Positions 1-9,074 of a DNA stretch of 64,000 nt are shown here, in pieces. The notes beneath the pieces were generated by a model. That model had not been told where the DNA came from and did no database searches. It saw nothing but the letters and a program-made list of their open reading frames with translations. The position numbers were made by a program, and so were the translations under genes. The stretch's first letter is position 1. Each line of letters begins with the position of its first letter. Location of the stretch: NCBI GenBank assembly GCA_910585945.1, contig CAJUHZ010000011.1:1-64000 (forward strand), read 5' to 3'. This stretch comes from an uncultured Bilophila sp. (GTDB lineage Bacteria > Desulfobacterota > Desulfovibrionia > Desulfovibrionales > Desulfovibrionaceae).

Positions 1-55
<55 letters not shown>

Positions 56-69
56 TCAACAGGGAAAGA

Positions 70-98
70 CATGTACCCGTTGCCTCTCGTCCTGTCAA
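70..98 (-). promoter_or_regulatory. sigma-70 type promoter of tRNA-Gly
   Basis: On the minus strand a perfect -35 TTGACA (98-93) is followed after 17 bases by TACATG (75-70) as -10. The tRNA 5' end lies 15 bases further downstream. Position and spacing fit a stable-RNA promoter. Confidence 0.6.
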
Positions 99-224
99 GC
101 GTTTTGCGCGCGGAAGCGGGACAATCCCGCAAGATCCCTTCCCGGCTTTTTCGGCAGGTGCTATTGACTGCATGGAAATTTTTCAGGCATACAGGTTTTC
201 CCGAAAGTTTTTCCGGAAGCGGGC

Positions 225-1679
225 ATGAGCAAGATTTACGCCAGCACGGACAATGAAGACTACCTGCGGGTGCTCAGGCATTTCAGAAAGCCGGGGAGCA
301 TGCTCGCGGCCATTCTCGAAAACCTGTCCGACGGCATTTTCATCACGGACGCCAACGCCAACGTCATTCTCATCAACCACGCCTACGAAGTCATTTCCGG
401 CTTGCGCAAGGACGAAGTACTCGGCAAAAACATGCGCGATCTGGAAGATCAGGGCGTGATCTCCCGCTCGGCCACGCTGATCGTGCTGGCCGGCGGCAAG
501 CCGGTCACCATCGCGCAGGAATTCAAGACCGGCCGGCGCACCGTCGTCACCAGCACGCCCGTGCTCGACGGGGCCGGCGGCATCGTCATGGTGGTGACCA
601 ATGTCCGTGACGTGTCCGAACTGCACTACCTCAAGCAGGAGCTGAAAAAGCGCAGTCGGCTGACGCAGCGTTACCAGTCCGGCATCGAATACATTGAACG
701 ACAGGCGATGGACGACGCCGATCTGATCGCTCGCGACAGCACCACGATTGCGCTCCTCGGCCTTGCGGATCGCATCGCGCGGCTTGATACGGCGGTGCTC
801 CTGCTTGGAGAAACGGGCGTGGGCAAGGAGCGCTTCGCCACATACATTTTCCGGCGCAGTCGTCGCAGCGGGGAGCGCTTCATCAAGGTGAACTGTGCGG
901 CCATTGCGGAAGGGCTGATCGAAAGCGAGCTTTTCGGCTATGTGCGCGGCTCGTTCACCGGGGCGAATCCGGAAGGGAAAATGGGTCTGTTTGAAGTGGC
1001 GGACAACGGCACGATCTTTCTGGATGAAGTGGGCGAACTGCCCCTGAACATTCAGGTCAAGCTGTTGCGCGCGCTGCAGGAACAGGAGATCACCCGCGTC
1101 GGCTCGGACGTTTCGGTGCGCATCAACGTACGCATTCTCGCCGCCACCAACCGCAACCTGGAAGAAATGGTCGCCGCCGGGACGTTCCGGGAGGATCTGT
1201 ATTATCGGTTGAATGTTTTCCCCCTGGTCATTCCGCCCCTGCGGGAACGCAGAGACGATATCGCCGCCATCGCCCGCAACACCCTGGAGCGGCTGAACAG
1301 AAAATACAGCCAGCGCAAAACCCTTGCCCCCGCCGCCCTGGAACGCCTGCGCGACTATCCGTGGCCGGGCAATGTGCGGGAATTGAAGAACATTGTGGAG
1401 CGCGCCTTCATCATGAGCGACGGTCCGATCGTCGCGGCCGACGATCTCGCGCTCTTCGCCGCCGGCCTCAAGGCCGCCCGCCTTGGCGAGGGGCAGGATG
1501 TGGATTTGAAGACCCTGCTTGAACGGACGGAGTACGAATACCTCACCGTGGCTTACGACAAATACCATTCCGTGCGGGAAGCCGCGCGCCATCTCGGCAT
1601 GGATCCGGCCACCTTTGTCCGCCGGCGGAAAAAGTTCCGGGAGAAGTTTTCGAGTCATAAATGCAACGGCGTTTCATAA
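225..1679 (+). CDS. sigma-54-dependent activator with PAS sensor domain
   Basis: A 484-residue bacterial enhancer-binding protein that would use ATP hydrolysis to open sigma-54 promoters. An N-terminal PAS-type domain (about residues 25-130) is the likely ligand or redox sensor. It is followed by an AAA+ domain with Walker A GETGVGKE near residue 195, the sigma-54 contact loop as GSFTGA near 242 (usual form GAFTGA) and Walker B FLDEVGEL near 265. A Fis-type helix-turn-helix sits at about 445-475 (REAARHLGMDPATFVRRRKK). There is no receiver domain, so it is probably a one-component regulator. It lies directly upstream of the 4-hydroxybutyryl-CoA dehydratase gene, whose upstream region holds a -24/-12 promoter and a palindrome, so it probably controls that gene. 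The effector is unknown; the acyl-CoA or acid substrate is a reasonable guess. Confidence 0.9.
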   Translation: MSKIYASTDNEDYLRVLRHFRKPGSMLAAILENLSDGIFITDANANVILINHAYEVISGLRKDEVLGKNMRDLEDQGVISRSATLIVLAGGKPVTIAQEFKTGRRTVVTSTPVLDGAGGIVMVVTNVRDVSELHYLKQELKKRSRLTQRYQSGIEYIERQAMDDADLIARDSTTIALLGLADRIARLDTAVLLLGETGVGKERFATYIFRRSRRSGERFIKVNCAAIAEGLIESELFGYVRGSFTGANPEGKMGLFEVADNGTIFLDEVGELPLNIQVKLLRALQEQEITRVGSDVSVRINVRILAATNRNLEEMVAAGTFREDLYYRLNVFPLVIPPLRERRDDIAAIARNTLERLNRKYSQRKTLAPAALERLRDYPWPGNVRELKNIVERAFIMSDGPIVAADDLALFAAGLKAARLGEGQDVDLKTLLERTEYEYLTVAYDKYHSVREAARHLGMDPATFVRRRKKFREKFSSHKCNGVS

Positions 1680-1735
1680 ATAAAACAAAAATATCTTTTA
1701 TTATTTCATCAGGATATCCCTTTACAAGAATCCTC

Positions 1736-1753
1736 TGTTTCAAACTTGAAACA
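1736..1753. promoter_or_regulatory. candidate upstream activator site (18-bp perfect palindrome)
   Basis: TGTTTCAAACTTGAAACA is a perfect inverted repeat with 8-base arms. Its centre is about 82 bases upstream of the -12 GC of the sigma-54 promoter at 1813-1828, a usual distance for an enhancer-binding protein site. A similar GTTTCA half-site lies at the end of the regulator gene (about 1670). It is inferred to bind the regulator encoded just upstream. Confidence 0.6.
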
Positions 1754-1812
1754 AAATTCTTTGCCTTTTTATTTTTATTCAATCATATTGCTGCCTTATA
1801 AAGTATTTTTTC

Positions 1813-1828
1813 TGGCATTGAATTTGCT
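1813..1828 (+). promoter_or_regulatory. sigma-54 (-24/-12) promoter of the dehydratase gene
   Basis: TGGCATTGAATTTGCT matches the sigma-54 consensus (TGGCAC-N5-TTGCW) with GG at 1814-1815 and GC at 1826-1827, exactly ten bases apart. Transcription would start near 1839, giving a short leader with the Shine-Dalgarno GGGAGG before the ATG at 1874. Confidence 0.8.
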
Positions 1829-1873
1829 CTTTCAAATGAAAACTCAAGCCCATGTGCTCCAAGGGAGGTTCTT

Positions 1874-3334
1874 ATGGCTCTGATGACAGGCGAACAATAC
1901 ATTGAAAGCATCCGCAAACTGAATCTTGAAATCTACATGTTCGGCAAACGGATTGAAAACCCGGTGGACGATCCGATCCTCCGCCCCTCGCTCAATTCGG
2001 TGCGCATGACCTACGACCTCGCGCAGGAGCCGGAATACGAAGATCTCATGACTGCCGTCTCGCCGGAAACGGGCAAACGCATCAACCGCTTCACCCATAT
2101 TCATCGCAGCGCTGAAGACCTGGTGAAAAAGGTCAAAATGCAGCGCCTTCTCGGTCAGAAAACCGCGGCCTGTTTCCAGCGTTGCGTGGGCATGGACGCC
2201 TTCAATGCCGTGTACAGCACGACCTTCGAGATCGACAGGAAATATGGCACGCACTATTTCGACAATTTCAAGACCTTCATGCTCCGCTGCCAGGAAGAGG
2301 ATCTCACCGTTGACGGCGCCATGACCGACCCGAAGGGCGACCGTTCCCTCTCCCCTCATGCGCAGCCCGATCCCGACATGTTCCTGCGCGTGGTGGAACG
2401 CCGTCCCGACGGCATTGTGGTGCGCGGGGCCAAGGCTCACCAGACCGGCGTCATCAATTCGCACGAAATCATCGTGATGCCGACCATCGCCATGTCGCCC
2501 GAGGACAAGGACTACGCGGTCTCCTTTGCCGTGCCCATGAACACCAGGGGCATTTTCATGATCGTCGGCCGCCAGTCCTGCGACACGCGCAAGCTGGAAA
2601 ACACGCAGATGGACGTGGGCAACGCCGAATTCGGCGGTGTTGAAGCCCTCACCATCTTTGACGACGTGTTTGTGCCCAACGATCGCATTTTCCTGAACGG
2701 CGAAACGGAATTTGCCGGGATGCTCGTGGAACGCTTTGCCGGCTACCACCGCCAGAGCTACGGCGGCTGCAAGGTGGGCGTGGGCGACGTGCTGATCGGG
2801 GCCGCCGCTGTCGCGGCCGATTACAACGGCGCGGCCAGGGCTTCCCACATCAAGGACAAGCTCATTGAAATGACGCACCTGAACGAGACGCTCTACTGCT
2901 GCGGCATCGCCTGTTCGGCGGAAGGGCATCCCACGGCGTCGGGCAACTATATTATTGATCTGCTGCTGGCCAACGTCTGCAAGCAGAACGTGACGCGCTT
3001 CCCCTATGAAATCGTCCGCCTGGCCGAGGATATCGCGGGCGGCCTCATGGTCACCGCGCCCGGCGAGGCGGATTTCCGCGATCCCAAAATCGGGGCCTAT
3101 GTGGAAAAATACCTCAAGGGCGTGGCCGGCGTTTCCACGGAAAACCGTTTGCGCATCCTTCGCCTTATCGAAAACCTCTCCCTCGGCACGGCCGCGGTGG
3201 GCTACCGCACCGAGTCCCTGCACGGCGCGGGTTCCCCGCAGGCCCAGCGCATCATGATCGCCCGTCAGGGCAACCTGCCCATGAAGAAAAAGCTGGCGAA
3301 AAAGCTGGCCAATATCGTTGAGGACGCGGAATAG
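1874..3334 (+). CDS. abfD: 4-hydroxybutyryl-CoA dehydratase / vinylacetyl-CoA delta-isomerase
   Basis: A 486-residue FAD and [4Fe-4S] enzyme that turns 4-hydroxybutyryl-CoA into crotonyl-CoA by a ketyl-radical mechanism. The four iron-sulfur ligands of the family are all present: CFQRC near residues 100-104, then H292 and C299 in the hallmark stretch ERFAGYHRQSYGGCKVG. Family signatures such as GAKAHQTG and FDDVFVPNDRIF (acyl-CoA-dehydrogenase-like fold) are intact, and the length is the usual one. The start is set by a strong Shine-Dalgarno (GGGAGG) eight bases upstream. It stands alone as a single cistron behind a sigma-54 promoter. Candidate partner enzymes (CoA-transferase, MaoC hydratase, GntP-type permease) lie 14 kb downstream. 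Known roles of the family are GABA/4-hydroxybutyrate fermentation and archaeal CO2-fixation cycles; here catabolism of 4-hydroxybutyrate is likeliest. Confidence 0.93.
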   Translation: MALMTGEQYIESIRKLNLEIYMFGKRIENPVDDPILRPSLNSVRMTYDLAQEPEYEDLMTAVSPETGKRINRFTHIHRSAEDLVKKVKMQRLLGQKTAACFQRCVGMDAFNAVYSTTFEIDRKYGTHYFDNFKTFMLRCQEEDLTVDGAMTDPKGDRSLSPHAQPDPDMFLRVVERRPDGIVVRGAKAHQTGVINSHEIIVMPTIAMSPEDKDYAVSFAVPMNTRGIFMIVGRQSCDTRKLENTQMDVGNAEFGGVEALTIFDDVFVPNDRIFLNGETEFAGMLVERFAGYHRQSYGGCKVGVGDVLIGAAAVAADYNGAARASHIKDKLIEMTHLNETLYCCGIACSAEGHPTASGNYIIDLLLANVCKQNVTRFPYEIVRLAEDIAGGLMVTAPGEADFRDPKIGAYVEKYLKGVAGVSTENRLRILRLIENLSLGTAAVGYRTESLHGAGSPQAQRIMIARQGNLPMKKKLAKKLANIVEDAE

Positions 3335-3493
3335 ACGGAACGTTTGCCGGTTTGAAGTGTTGGGGGCTGCTCGCCCCCAAACCCCCGGCAGGGGAATGAT
3401 TCCCCTGCACCCTCAAGAGCCGGCCGGCGCTGTGCGCCGGGCCGGCAAACGCGGGCCAGCGGGCGACCTGACGCGGATGCGGATTGCGTCCGC

Positions 3494-3643
3494 CCGCTTG
3501 TGCAAGGCCATTGCTGTGCCCGGCGGCGTTGCGGGGCCAAGAGTGACCGCGCGTATGTTCAATGCGGCTTCGTCCCACGTTTGTCTTGCCGGCCGGAAAG
3601 CATTCGGCGTTTCGCGGACGGCGTTTTGATGAGGTCTGACCCT
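3494..3643 (-). repeat. degenerate copy of MITE-like element (one end kept)
   Basis: This stretch aligns with the reverse complement of the full element at 47771-47942. Shared blocks include GGCGGCGTT, TATGTTCA, CTTGCCGGCCGGAAA, TTTCGCGGACGGC and the terminal repeat GTTTTGATGAGGTCTGACCC at 3623-3643. The other terminal repeat is not recognisable. It fills most of the 343-base gap after the dehydratase gene. The rest of that gap (3335-3493) holds only GC-rich hairpins. Confidence 0.7.
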
Positions 3644-3677
3644 GAAAGTGCGGCGTGCCCCGCCGGGAGAACAAGGC

Positions 3678-3965
3678 ATGGATGTTTTGGATCAGGTCCG
3701 CCGTGTCCTGGATGAGACGGTACGGCCCCAACTGGCCGCGCACAACGGCGACGTCGCCGTTCTGGATTTTTCGGACGGCGTGCTCAGGATTCGGCTTACA
3801 GGGCAATGCAGCGGCTGTCCTTCCGCCTCGATCACCACGGAGAATCTGATCGCGGCCGAAGTGCGCGCCCGTGTGCCGGAAGTGCGGGATGTGGTGCTGG
3901 TGAACGGCGTCAGCGACAGTCTGCTTGCCCAGGCGCGGGCGCTGCTTGCGGAGCGGCGCGCGTGA
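3678..3965 (+). CDS. NifU C-terminal-domain protein (Fe-S scaffold)
   Basis: A 95-residue protein corresponding to the C-terminal domain of NifU. It carries the conserved CxxC of that fold in LTGQCSGCPSA, the motif that holds or transfers a [4Fe-4S] cluster. There is no N-terminal IscU-like or ferredoxin domain, so it is a stand-alone Nfu-type carrier. The start at 3678 has a GGGAGA ribosome site and gives the proper domain beginning (MDVLDQV). Its stop overlaps the GTG start of the next gene by four bases (GTGA), which suggests translational coupling. A terminator follows that second gene, so the two form a small operon. Target proteins cannot be told from sequence. Confidence 0.85.
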   Translation: MDVLDQVRRVLDETVRPQLAAHNGDVAVLDFSDGVLRIRLTGQCSGCPSASITTENLIAAEVRARVPEVRDVVLVNGVSDSLLAQARALLAERRA

Positions 3966-4267
3966 CGATCGGCGTCAAGTATTGCGGCGGCTGCAATCCC
4001 CGCTTTGAACGCTCGTCCATCGTGAGCCGGTTGCGCCGGGATTTTCCGAATGCGGAGATCGCCTCCGCCCTGCACGGCCCGGCGGACGTCATCGCGATCG
4101 TTTGCGGCTGCCCCGCCGCCTGCGCCTCGGCCGAGGGTCTGACAGCCCCCGGCGGCGTGTTCACCCTGACCTGCCCCGAAGACTACGACGATCTCCGCCG
4201 TCGGATTGCCGACGCCGTTGCTTCCGGATCATTTCCGGCATCATCCGGAGAAGGATCCACGCAGTGA
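3962..4267 (+). CDS. small CGGC-motif protein, function unknown
   Basis: A 101-residue protein starting at a GTG that overlaps the stop of the NifU-like gene. The N-terminus carries VKYCGGCNPRFERS, a CGGCNPR motif reminiscent of small metal- or cluster-binding proteins of anaerobes. A further Cys pair appears as VCGCPAACAS in the middle, and TCPED nearer the C-terminus. Coupling to a Fe-S carrier gene suggests a role in cluster or metal handling, but this is inference. I do not recognise a characterised family. The overlap start is preferred over upstream starts, which would lie inside the NifU-like gene. Confidence 0.7.
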   Translation: MTIGVKYCGGCNPRFERSSIVSRLRRDFPNAEIASALHGPADVIAIVCGCPAACASAEGLTAPGGVFTLTCPEDYDDLRRRIADAVASGSFPASSGEGSTQ

Positions 4268-4350
4268 GCAGGATGAGCCGCATGGTGGATGCCGGGTGAC
4301 CGGCACACTTTTCCCGCGTGTTCCATTTGTTCCCCTGTTTTTATGAAAGG

Positions 4351-4374
4351 CCGGCATTTTTTGCCGGTTTTTTT
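4351..4374 (+). terminator. Rho-independent terminator
   Basis: CCGGCA (4351-4356) pairs with TGCCGG (4362-4367) around a T5 loop and is followed by a run of seven T. It lies 84 bases after the CGGC-protein gene and should end the two-gene operon. Confidence 0.75.
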
Positions 4375-4550
4375 GGGCGTTGCACTGCCGGCACGGCGGC
4401 AGCAAAGCGTTTGGGATGATTCGTTCGGGAAGGCATATTTTTTGCATTTTGTCAGCGTGCAGTTCTGTCGCAAAAGCTTTAACCCGCCCTGGACATTGCC
4501 TCAATGAAATTGGGCAATGCTCTAACGCGACTTTGCCTGCAAAGGCGCGC

Positions 4551-4596
4551 GAGAATATCTCAAGGCGAACCTGCTTCGCCGTCAAGAGATATTCTC
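4551..4596. repeat. long imperfect inverted repeat before the 4632 gene
   Basis: GAGAATATCTC (4551-4561) is the exact reverse complement of GAGATATTCTC (4586-4596). An inner GGCGAA/TTCGCC pair closes the loop. The 46-base structure ends 35 bases before the GTG start at 4632. It could be an operator, an attenuator hairpin, or a terminator for leftward transcription. The rest of the 4375-4631 gap shows nothing else. Confidence 0.6.
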
Positions 4597-4631
4597 ATGC
4601 GTAATATGCTATAGGGCTATAGGGAACCGCC

Positions 4632-5723
4632 GTGAACACGCAAACGCCGATCTATCGTATGTGGAGCGTGGGCCTGAGCGCCCGCGATCTGGAGCGCATT
4701 CGCGCCTGCATGGACGCCGGGCACAGCCTGACGCCGCTTTCGGAGGAGACGCCGCCCACGCCCGAAGACGCCGCACGGGACAAGCCGGTGCTTGTCTGGA
4801 TTGGAGAGAGTTTCCACCGGAAGCTTTTGCGCGAAAAGGCGCCTTGCGCGCGTTTTCTGGAGCCGATCCCCCGTGTGCTTGTCCTGTCTGAGGATTGTTC
4901 GCCGGCCGAAATTGAAGACGCTCTGGACAGAGGCTTTGCGGATGTTCTGCGCGGCACGGGCAACAGCGAGCGCATTCACAGGATTTTGCGGCGCTCTCTG
5001 GAAAAGGGCAATGCGCGCCGGGACAGGGAACGGATGATGCGCGAAATTCTGATGAACCGCGAGCTGCTCTCCCGCAAGAGCGACGTGTTTTCCTTCCTTC
5101 TGGATTTTGTGCTGCAAACGTCCGCCTGCGCCACTCGGGAAGCCGCGCTCAACGCGGCAAGGGAAAGCCTGAGCGCCCTGTTCCCGCTTGCGGCCATGCA
5201 TGTGGCGCTGTGGAGCGGGGAGGAAGACGACGCGCTCGATCTTTGCCTGGATGTGCGTCTGGATGCGCGCCTGGACGCCCGGCAGGCTGTCGCCCCGAAT
5301 ACGGCGGATGCGGTTTCCGCCGCCGCCGCGCCTTGCGAGGGGGGCGTTCACGCCGCGGAGCTTGCCCGTCTGCCCGACGCATTGCGCGCCTGGACAACAT
5401 TTTTGATCGGCGCTGTCGAGTCGTTCTTTCCTGCCCGCAAGGCCCCTGCCCTCCGTCTTTTTTACCGTGGTGCGGACGCGCCGGGCGCGCACGCGATGGG
5501 AAAAGAGCTTCGCCCCGATACCCGGCGCATTCTGCTCCTGCCCCTGTGCTCGGGCGAGGACTGCCGGGGAGCGCTGGCCCTTCTGCTTGAGCGGGAATAC
5601 CCCCTGGGGCGGGATGAGGCTGTGGCCCTTGATGCGGCGGCGACGCACCTTGCGGCGCTCCTGCCGGGCCGTGCCCTTCGGGAAAGCGACAGACAGAGCG
5701 GGAACTTTTCCATCGCCGGCTGA
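4632..5723 (+). CDS. hypothetical protein with degenerate receiver-like N-terminus
   Basis: A 363-residue soluble protein. Residues 1-120 look like a response-regulator-type fold (VLVWIGESF, PRVLVLSEDCS, then DALDRGFADVLRGTG), but I see no clear phospho-acceptor Asp or signature Lys. A charged helix follows (about 125-150). The C-terminal half may be GAF-like (ILLLPLCSGEDCRGALALLLE). An acidic repeat DVRLDARLDAR sits in the middle at about 213-223. The GTG start has AGGGA upstream. The gene precedes ispE by 30 bases on the same strand. It may be a signalling protein without an output domain; I cannot name a function. Confidence 0.65.
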   Translation: MNTQTPIYRMWSVGLSARDLERIRACMDAGHSLTPLSEETPPTPEDAARDKPVLVWIGESFHRKLLREKAPCARFLEPIPRVLVLSEDCSPAEIEDALDRGFADVLRGTGNSERIHRILRRSLEKGNARRDRERMMREILMNRELLSRKSDVFSFLLDFVLQTSACATREAALNAARESLSALFPLAAMHVALWSGEEDDALDLCLDVRLDARLDARQAVAPNTADAVSAAAAPCEGGVHAAELARLPDALRAWTTFLIGAVESFFPARKAPALRLFYRGADAPGAHAMGKELRPDTRRILLLPLCSGEDCRGALALLLEREYPLGRDEAVALDAAATHLAALLPGRALRESDRQSGNFSIAG

Positions 5724-5753
5724 TTCCGGCGGATCTTTCGCAAGAGATTGCGC

Positions 5754-6803
5754 ATGAACACGACGACGTTGCGGAGCGGCTGCAAGATCAACCTGACGTT
5801 GCGCATATGCGGCCGGCTCCCCGACGGCCGGCATGAACTGGATACCATCTTTTTTCCGTTGTCCGAGCCCTGGGACGAACTGGTGATCCGGCCGGCCGAA
5901 CCCTGTGGTTCGGGGGAGCCGGATGGACCAGCCAGACCCACCGGATCGGACGGTCCGGCTTGCCCGGACGGACAGGAAAATCCGGGGGATTCAGGCGAGG
6001 CCGGATCCGGCCTTGTGCTGGACGAGGTTGTCTTTCGGCACGGCAGGCCGCCGGCGGAGGACGATCCCGCACGCGCCATTGATCTGAAAAAGAACACGCT
6101 GACCAAAGCCTACGAACTGTTCGGCGCGGCAAGCGGCTTTCGCCCGGCCCTTCGCGCGACGCTGTTCAAGGGCGTGCCGAGCGGCGCGGGTCTTGGCGGG
6201 GGGAGCGCGGACGCCGCCGCCCTGCTGTTGTGGCTGAATACGGCGGCCGCGGCATGCGGGCGCGGTCTTGACCAGCCCGATTTGACCCGGGTGGCGGCGG
6301 CTGTGGGCGCGGACACGCCCTTTTTCCTCTCAAACACGCCATGCCGGGGAACGGGAGCGGGCGACCGGCTTTCCCCGTGCGATCCCGTGCGGGAATTCGG
6401 ACTGGCCGGTCACGGGCTGCTGCTCGTCTGCCCGGCCGTGCATGTGTCCACAGCCTGGGCTTACGCGGCCTGTGACGCCTGGGCCGCGGATCAGGGCCGC
6501 GCCGGGCGGTCCCGGTTGACAGCGCCGGCGGAAACGGCTATGCATCCCTATCCCTTTCAGGGCCGGAAAACACAGCGGGGCGGCGTGTTCTGGTTTGAGA
6601 ACAGTTTTGAAGCTCCGGTGTTTCATGCCTGGCCCGAACTGGCCCGCCTCAAGGCGCGGCTGTTGCGGGAAGGGGCCGGAGCCGCCGTCATGAGCGGCAG
6701 CGGGGCGGCGATGTTCGCCCTCTTCCGGCAGCCGGACAAGGCCGCGGCCATCGCGGAACGGTTGCGGGAATTCGGCATGGCGGCGTACTGCCGCATTTTG
6801 TGA
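5754..6803 (+). CDS. ispE: 4-diphosphocytidyl-2-C-methyl-D-erythritol kinase
   Basis: A GHMP-superfamily kinase of the non-mevalonate (MEP) isoprenoid pathway, phosphorylating the 2-hydroxyl of CDP-methylerythritol. The N-terminal substrate region is KINLTLRICGRLPDGRHELDT. The GHMP ATP-binding motif is PSGAGLGGGSADAA, and the C-terminal glycine motif is VMSGSGAAMFALF. At 349 residues it is about 60 longer than usual. Much of the excess is a Gly/Pro/Asp-rich insertion at residues 50-86, between two early strands. I chose the ATG at 5754; an upstream TTG at 5748 would add two residues. The order ispE - tRNA-Gln - prs - rplY - pth matches the usual neighbourhood in many proteobacteria. Confidence 0.92.
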   Translation: MNTTTLRSGCKINLTLRICGRLPDGRHELDTIFFPLSEPWDELVIRPAEPCGSGEPDGPARPTGSDGPACPDGQENPGDSGEAGSGLVLDEVVFRHGRPPAEDDPARAIDLKKNTLTKAYELFGAASGFRPALRATLFKGVPSGAGLGGGSADAAALLLWLNTAAAACGRGLDQPDLTRVAAAVGADTPFFLSNTPCRGTGAGDRLSPCDPVREFGLAGHGLLLVCPAVHVSTAWAYAACDAWAADQGRAGRSRLTAPAETAMHPYPFQGRKTQRGGVFWFENSFEAPVFHAWPELARLKARLLREGAGAAVMSGSGAAMFALFRQPDKAAAIAERLREFGMAAYCRIL

Positions 6804-6865
6804 GGCGCGCGGGGGCAGCGCCGCCGGCCTGGCCGGGGCAGCCCGAAGCGTGACCTGTGCCGCAC

Positions 6866-6941
6866 TGGGGTGTAGCCAAGTCGGTAAGGCAACGGGTTTT
6901 GGTCCCGTCATGCGAGGGTTCGAGTCCTTCCGCCCCAGCCA
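6866..6941 (+). tRNA. tRNA-Gln (anticodon TTG), CCA encoded
   Basis: TGGGGTG pairs with CGCCCCA as acceptor stem. The anticodon stem ACGGG/CCCGT encloses TTTTGGT (anticodon TTG). The T-arm is GAGGGTTCGAGTCCTTC and the gene ends with G-CCA at 6938-6941. It lies between ispE and prs on the same strand and is probably co-transcribed with them. Confidence 0.95.
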
Positions 6942-7014
6942 TTTTGTCCGTATGGGGTGCGTTCGGCGCAAGCCGGGCGCACCCTTCAACGATTCTCAAT
7001 CCGGAAGGTTCCGT

Positions 7015-7950
<936 letters not shown>

Positions 7951-8052
7951 CGTTTCGGGCTTCCGGGCGCTTCCGGAACCCGGACGGAGCATGTTTTCAG
8001 ACCGAATCATTTGCCTTCCGGTTGCGCCGGAAGGGTTTGCAAGGAGAAGGAT

Positions 8053-8652
8053 ATGGCCGATCTCAAAGTGCTCAACGCGCAGAAGCGCGATACATCCGGC
8101 AAGGGCTTCAACCGGCGTTTGCGCCAGGAAGGCGTGATCCCCGGCGTTTTCTACACGGGACAGGGTGGAAACATTTCCGTGCAGATGCCTGCCGCGCCGC
8201 TGAACAAGCTGTTCGGTGAAGTGGGGCGCACCACCGTGTTCAACCTGGAAATCGCTGAGGGAGGCAAGACCTCCCTGCATCCTGTGCTGATTTGGGACGT
8301 GCAGCGCCATCCCGTCAAGAATCGCATCACGCATGTGGATTTTTACGGCGTGGATCTCGACAAGCCGGTGAAGATCACCGTGCCCATCGAATTCACGGGC
8401 GTGGCGCGCGGCACCAAGGTGGGCGGCGTGCTGGAAACCTACCGCGAGCAGGTGCAGCTTGTGGCCAAGCCGCTCGACATGCCGGCGAAGATCGTGCTTG
8501 ACATCACCTCGCTTGACCTTGGCAAGACCATTCAGGTGGCCGATCTGGAACTGCCTGAAGGCGTCAAGGCGGCGTATGACGTCAATTACGCCATTGTCTC
8601 GGTGCTCATGCCTGGCAGCGGCGCGGCTGAAGGAGCCGAGGGCGACGCCTGA
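8053..8652 (+). CDS. rplY: 50S ribosomal protein L25, long CTC form
   Basis: A 199-residue L25/CTC-family protein that binds 5S rRNA. The N-terminal L25 domain (KRDTSGKGFNRRLRQEGVIPGVFY) is followed by the TL5-type C-terminal domain (VPIEFTGVARGTKVGGVLE). The strong Shine-Dalgarno AAGGAGAAGG directly before the ATG at 8053 sets the start. The C-terminus is short and acidic (AAEGAEGDA). It sits between prs and pth, a conserved arrangement, and is probably in one operon with them despite the 422-base gap filled with a repeat element on its 3' side. Confidence 0.95.
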   Translation: MADLKVLNAQKRDTSGKGFNRRLRQEGVIPGVFYTGQGGNISVQMPAAPLNKLFGEVGRTTVFNLEIAEGGKTSLHPVLIWDVQRHPVKNRITHVDFYGVDLDKPVKITVPIEFTGVARGTKVGGVLETYREQVQLVAKPLDMPAKIVLDITSLDLGKTIQVADLELPEGVKAAYDVNYAIVSVLMPGSGAAEGAEGDA

Positions 8653-8902
8653 CCTGTTCATGACGCGCCTGCGGAGCGTCCGGCGTTCGCCGTCGTTCCC
8701 GCGGGATTTGTTGCCGGCTCGCCGTGACGCCCCGCGTTGCGGCGAGTCTGTTCTTGAGGGCGCGAAACAGGCGCGTGCCGTGGGGAAGGATCCGGAGCGT
8801 CGTGTGAAAAGACCCTGCCGACGGCGCGGGCAGGCGGCCGCTACGCGGCGCAAGATCTCCGCTCCTGTGCCGAAGCGGGCGTGTGTTCAAACCCTGAGTC
8901 TG

Positions 8903-9035
8903 GGGGCGGCCCTCATCCGCCTGCTGCAACGTCGTTTTTGCGTCCGACGGCATTGCAAGGCCGACTGTGTGTTCAAGACAGCCACAGCGTGCCCCTTGTC
9001 GGGCGAAAAAACGGCGCTGTCACGAGGACTGACCC
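8903..9035 (-). repeat. MITE-like element, both ends recognisable
   Basis: This stretch aligns with the reverse complement of 47771-47942. One end is GGGGCGGCCCTCAT (8903-8916), and the other GAGGACTGACCC (9024-9035) matches the opposite terminal repeat. Shared inner blocks include GCCTGCTGCAA, GTTTTTGCGTCCG, CAAGGCC and GTGCCCCTTG. It occupies the space between rplY and pth. The remaining 8653-8902 shows no gene. Confidence 0.7.
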
Positions 9036-9074
9036 TGGAAAATCCTAAAATCGATTTGCTTCTGGAGCGTAAAG

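Noticed and set aside
183..1658. Long open frame on the minus strand opposite the sigma-54 activator
   Set aside because: It is a GC-rich antisense shadow. The plus-strand frame has full PAS/AAA+/HTH motifs, and the minus translation is His/Gly/Arg-rich with no family pattern. Many similar antisense frames (for example opposite aspS, nrdD, pflavoprotein and hisS genes) were rejected on the same ground.
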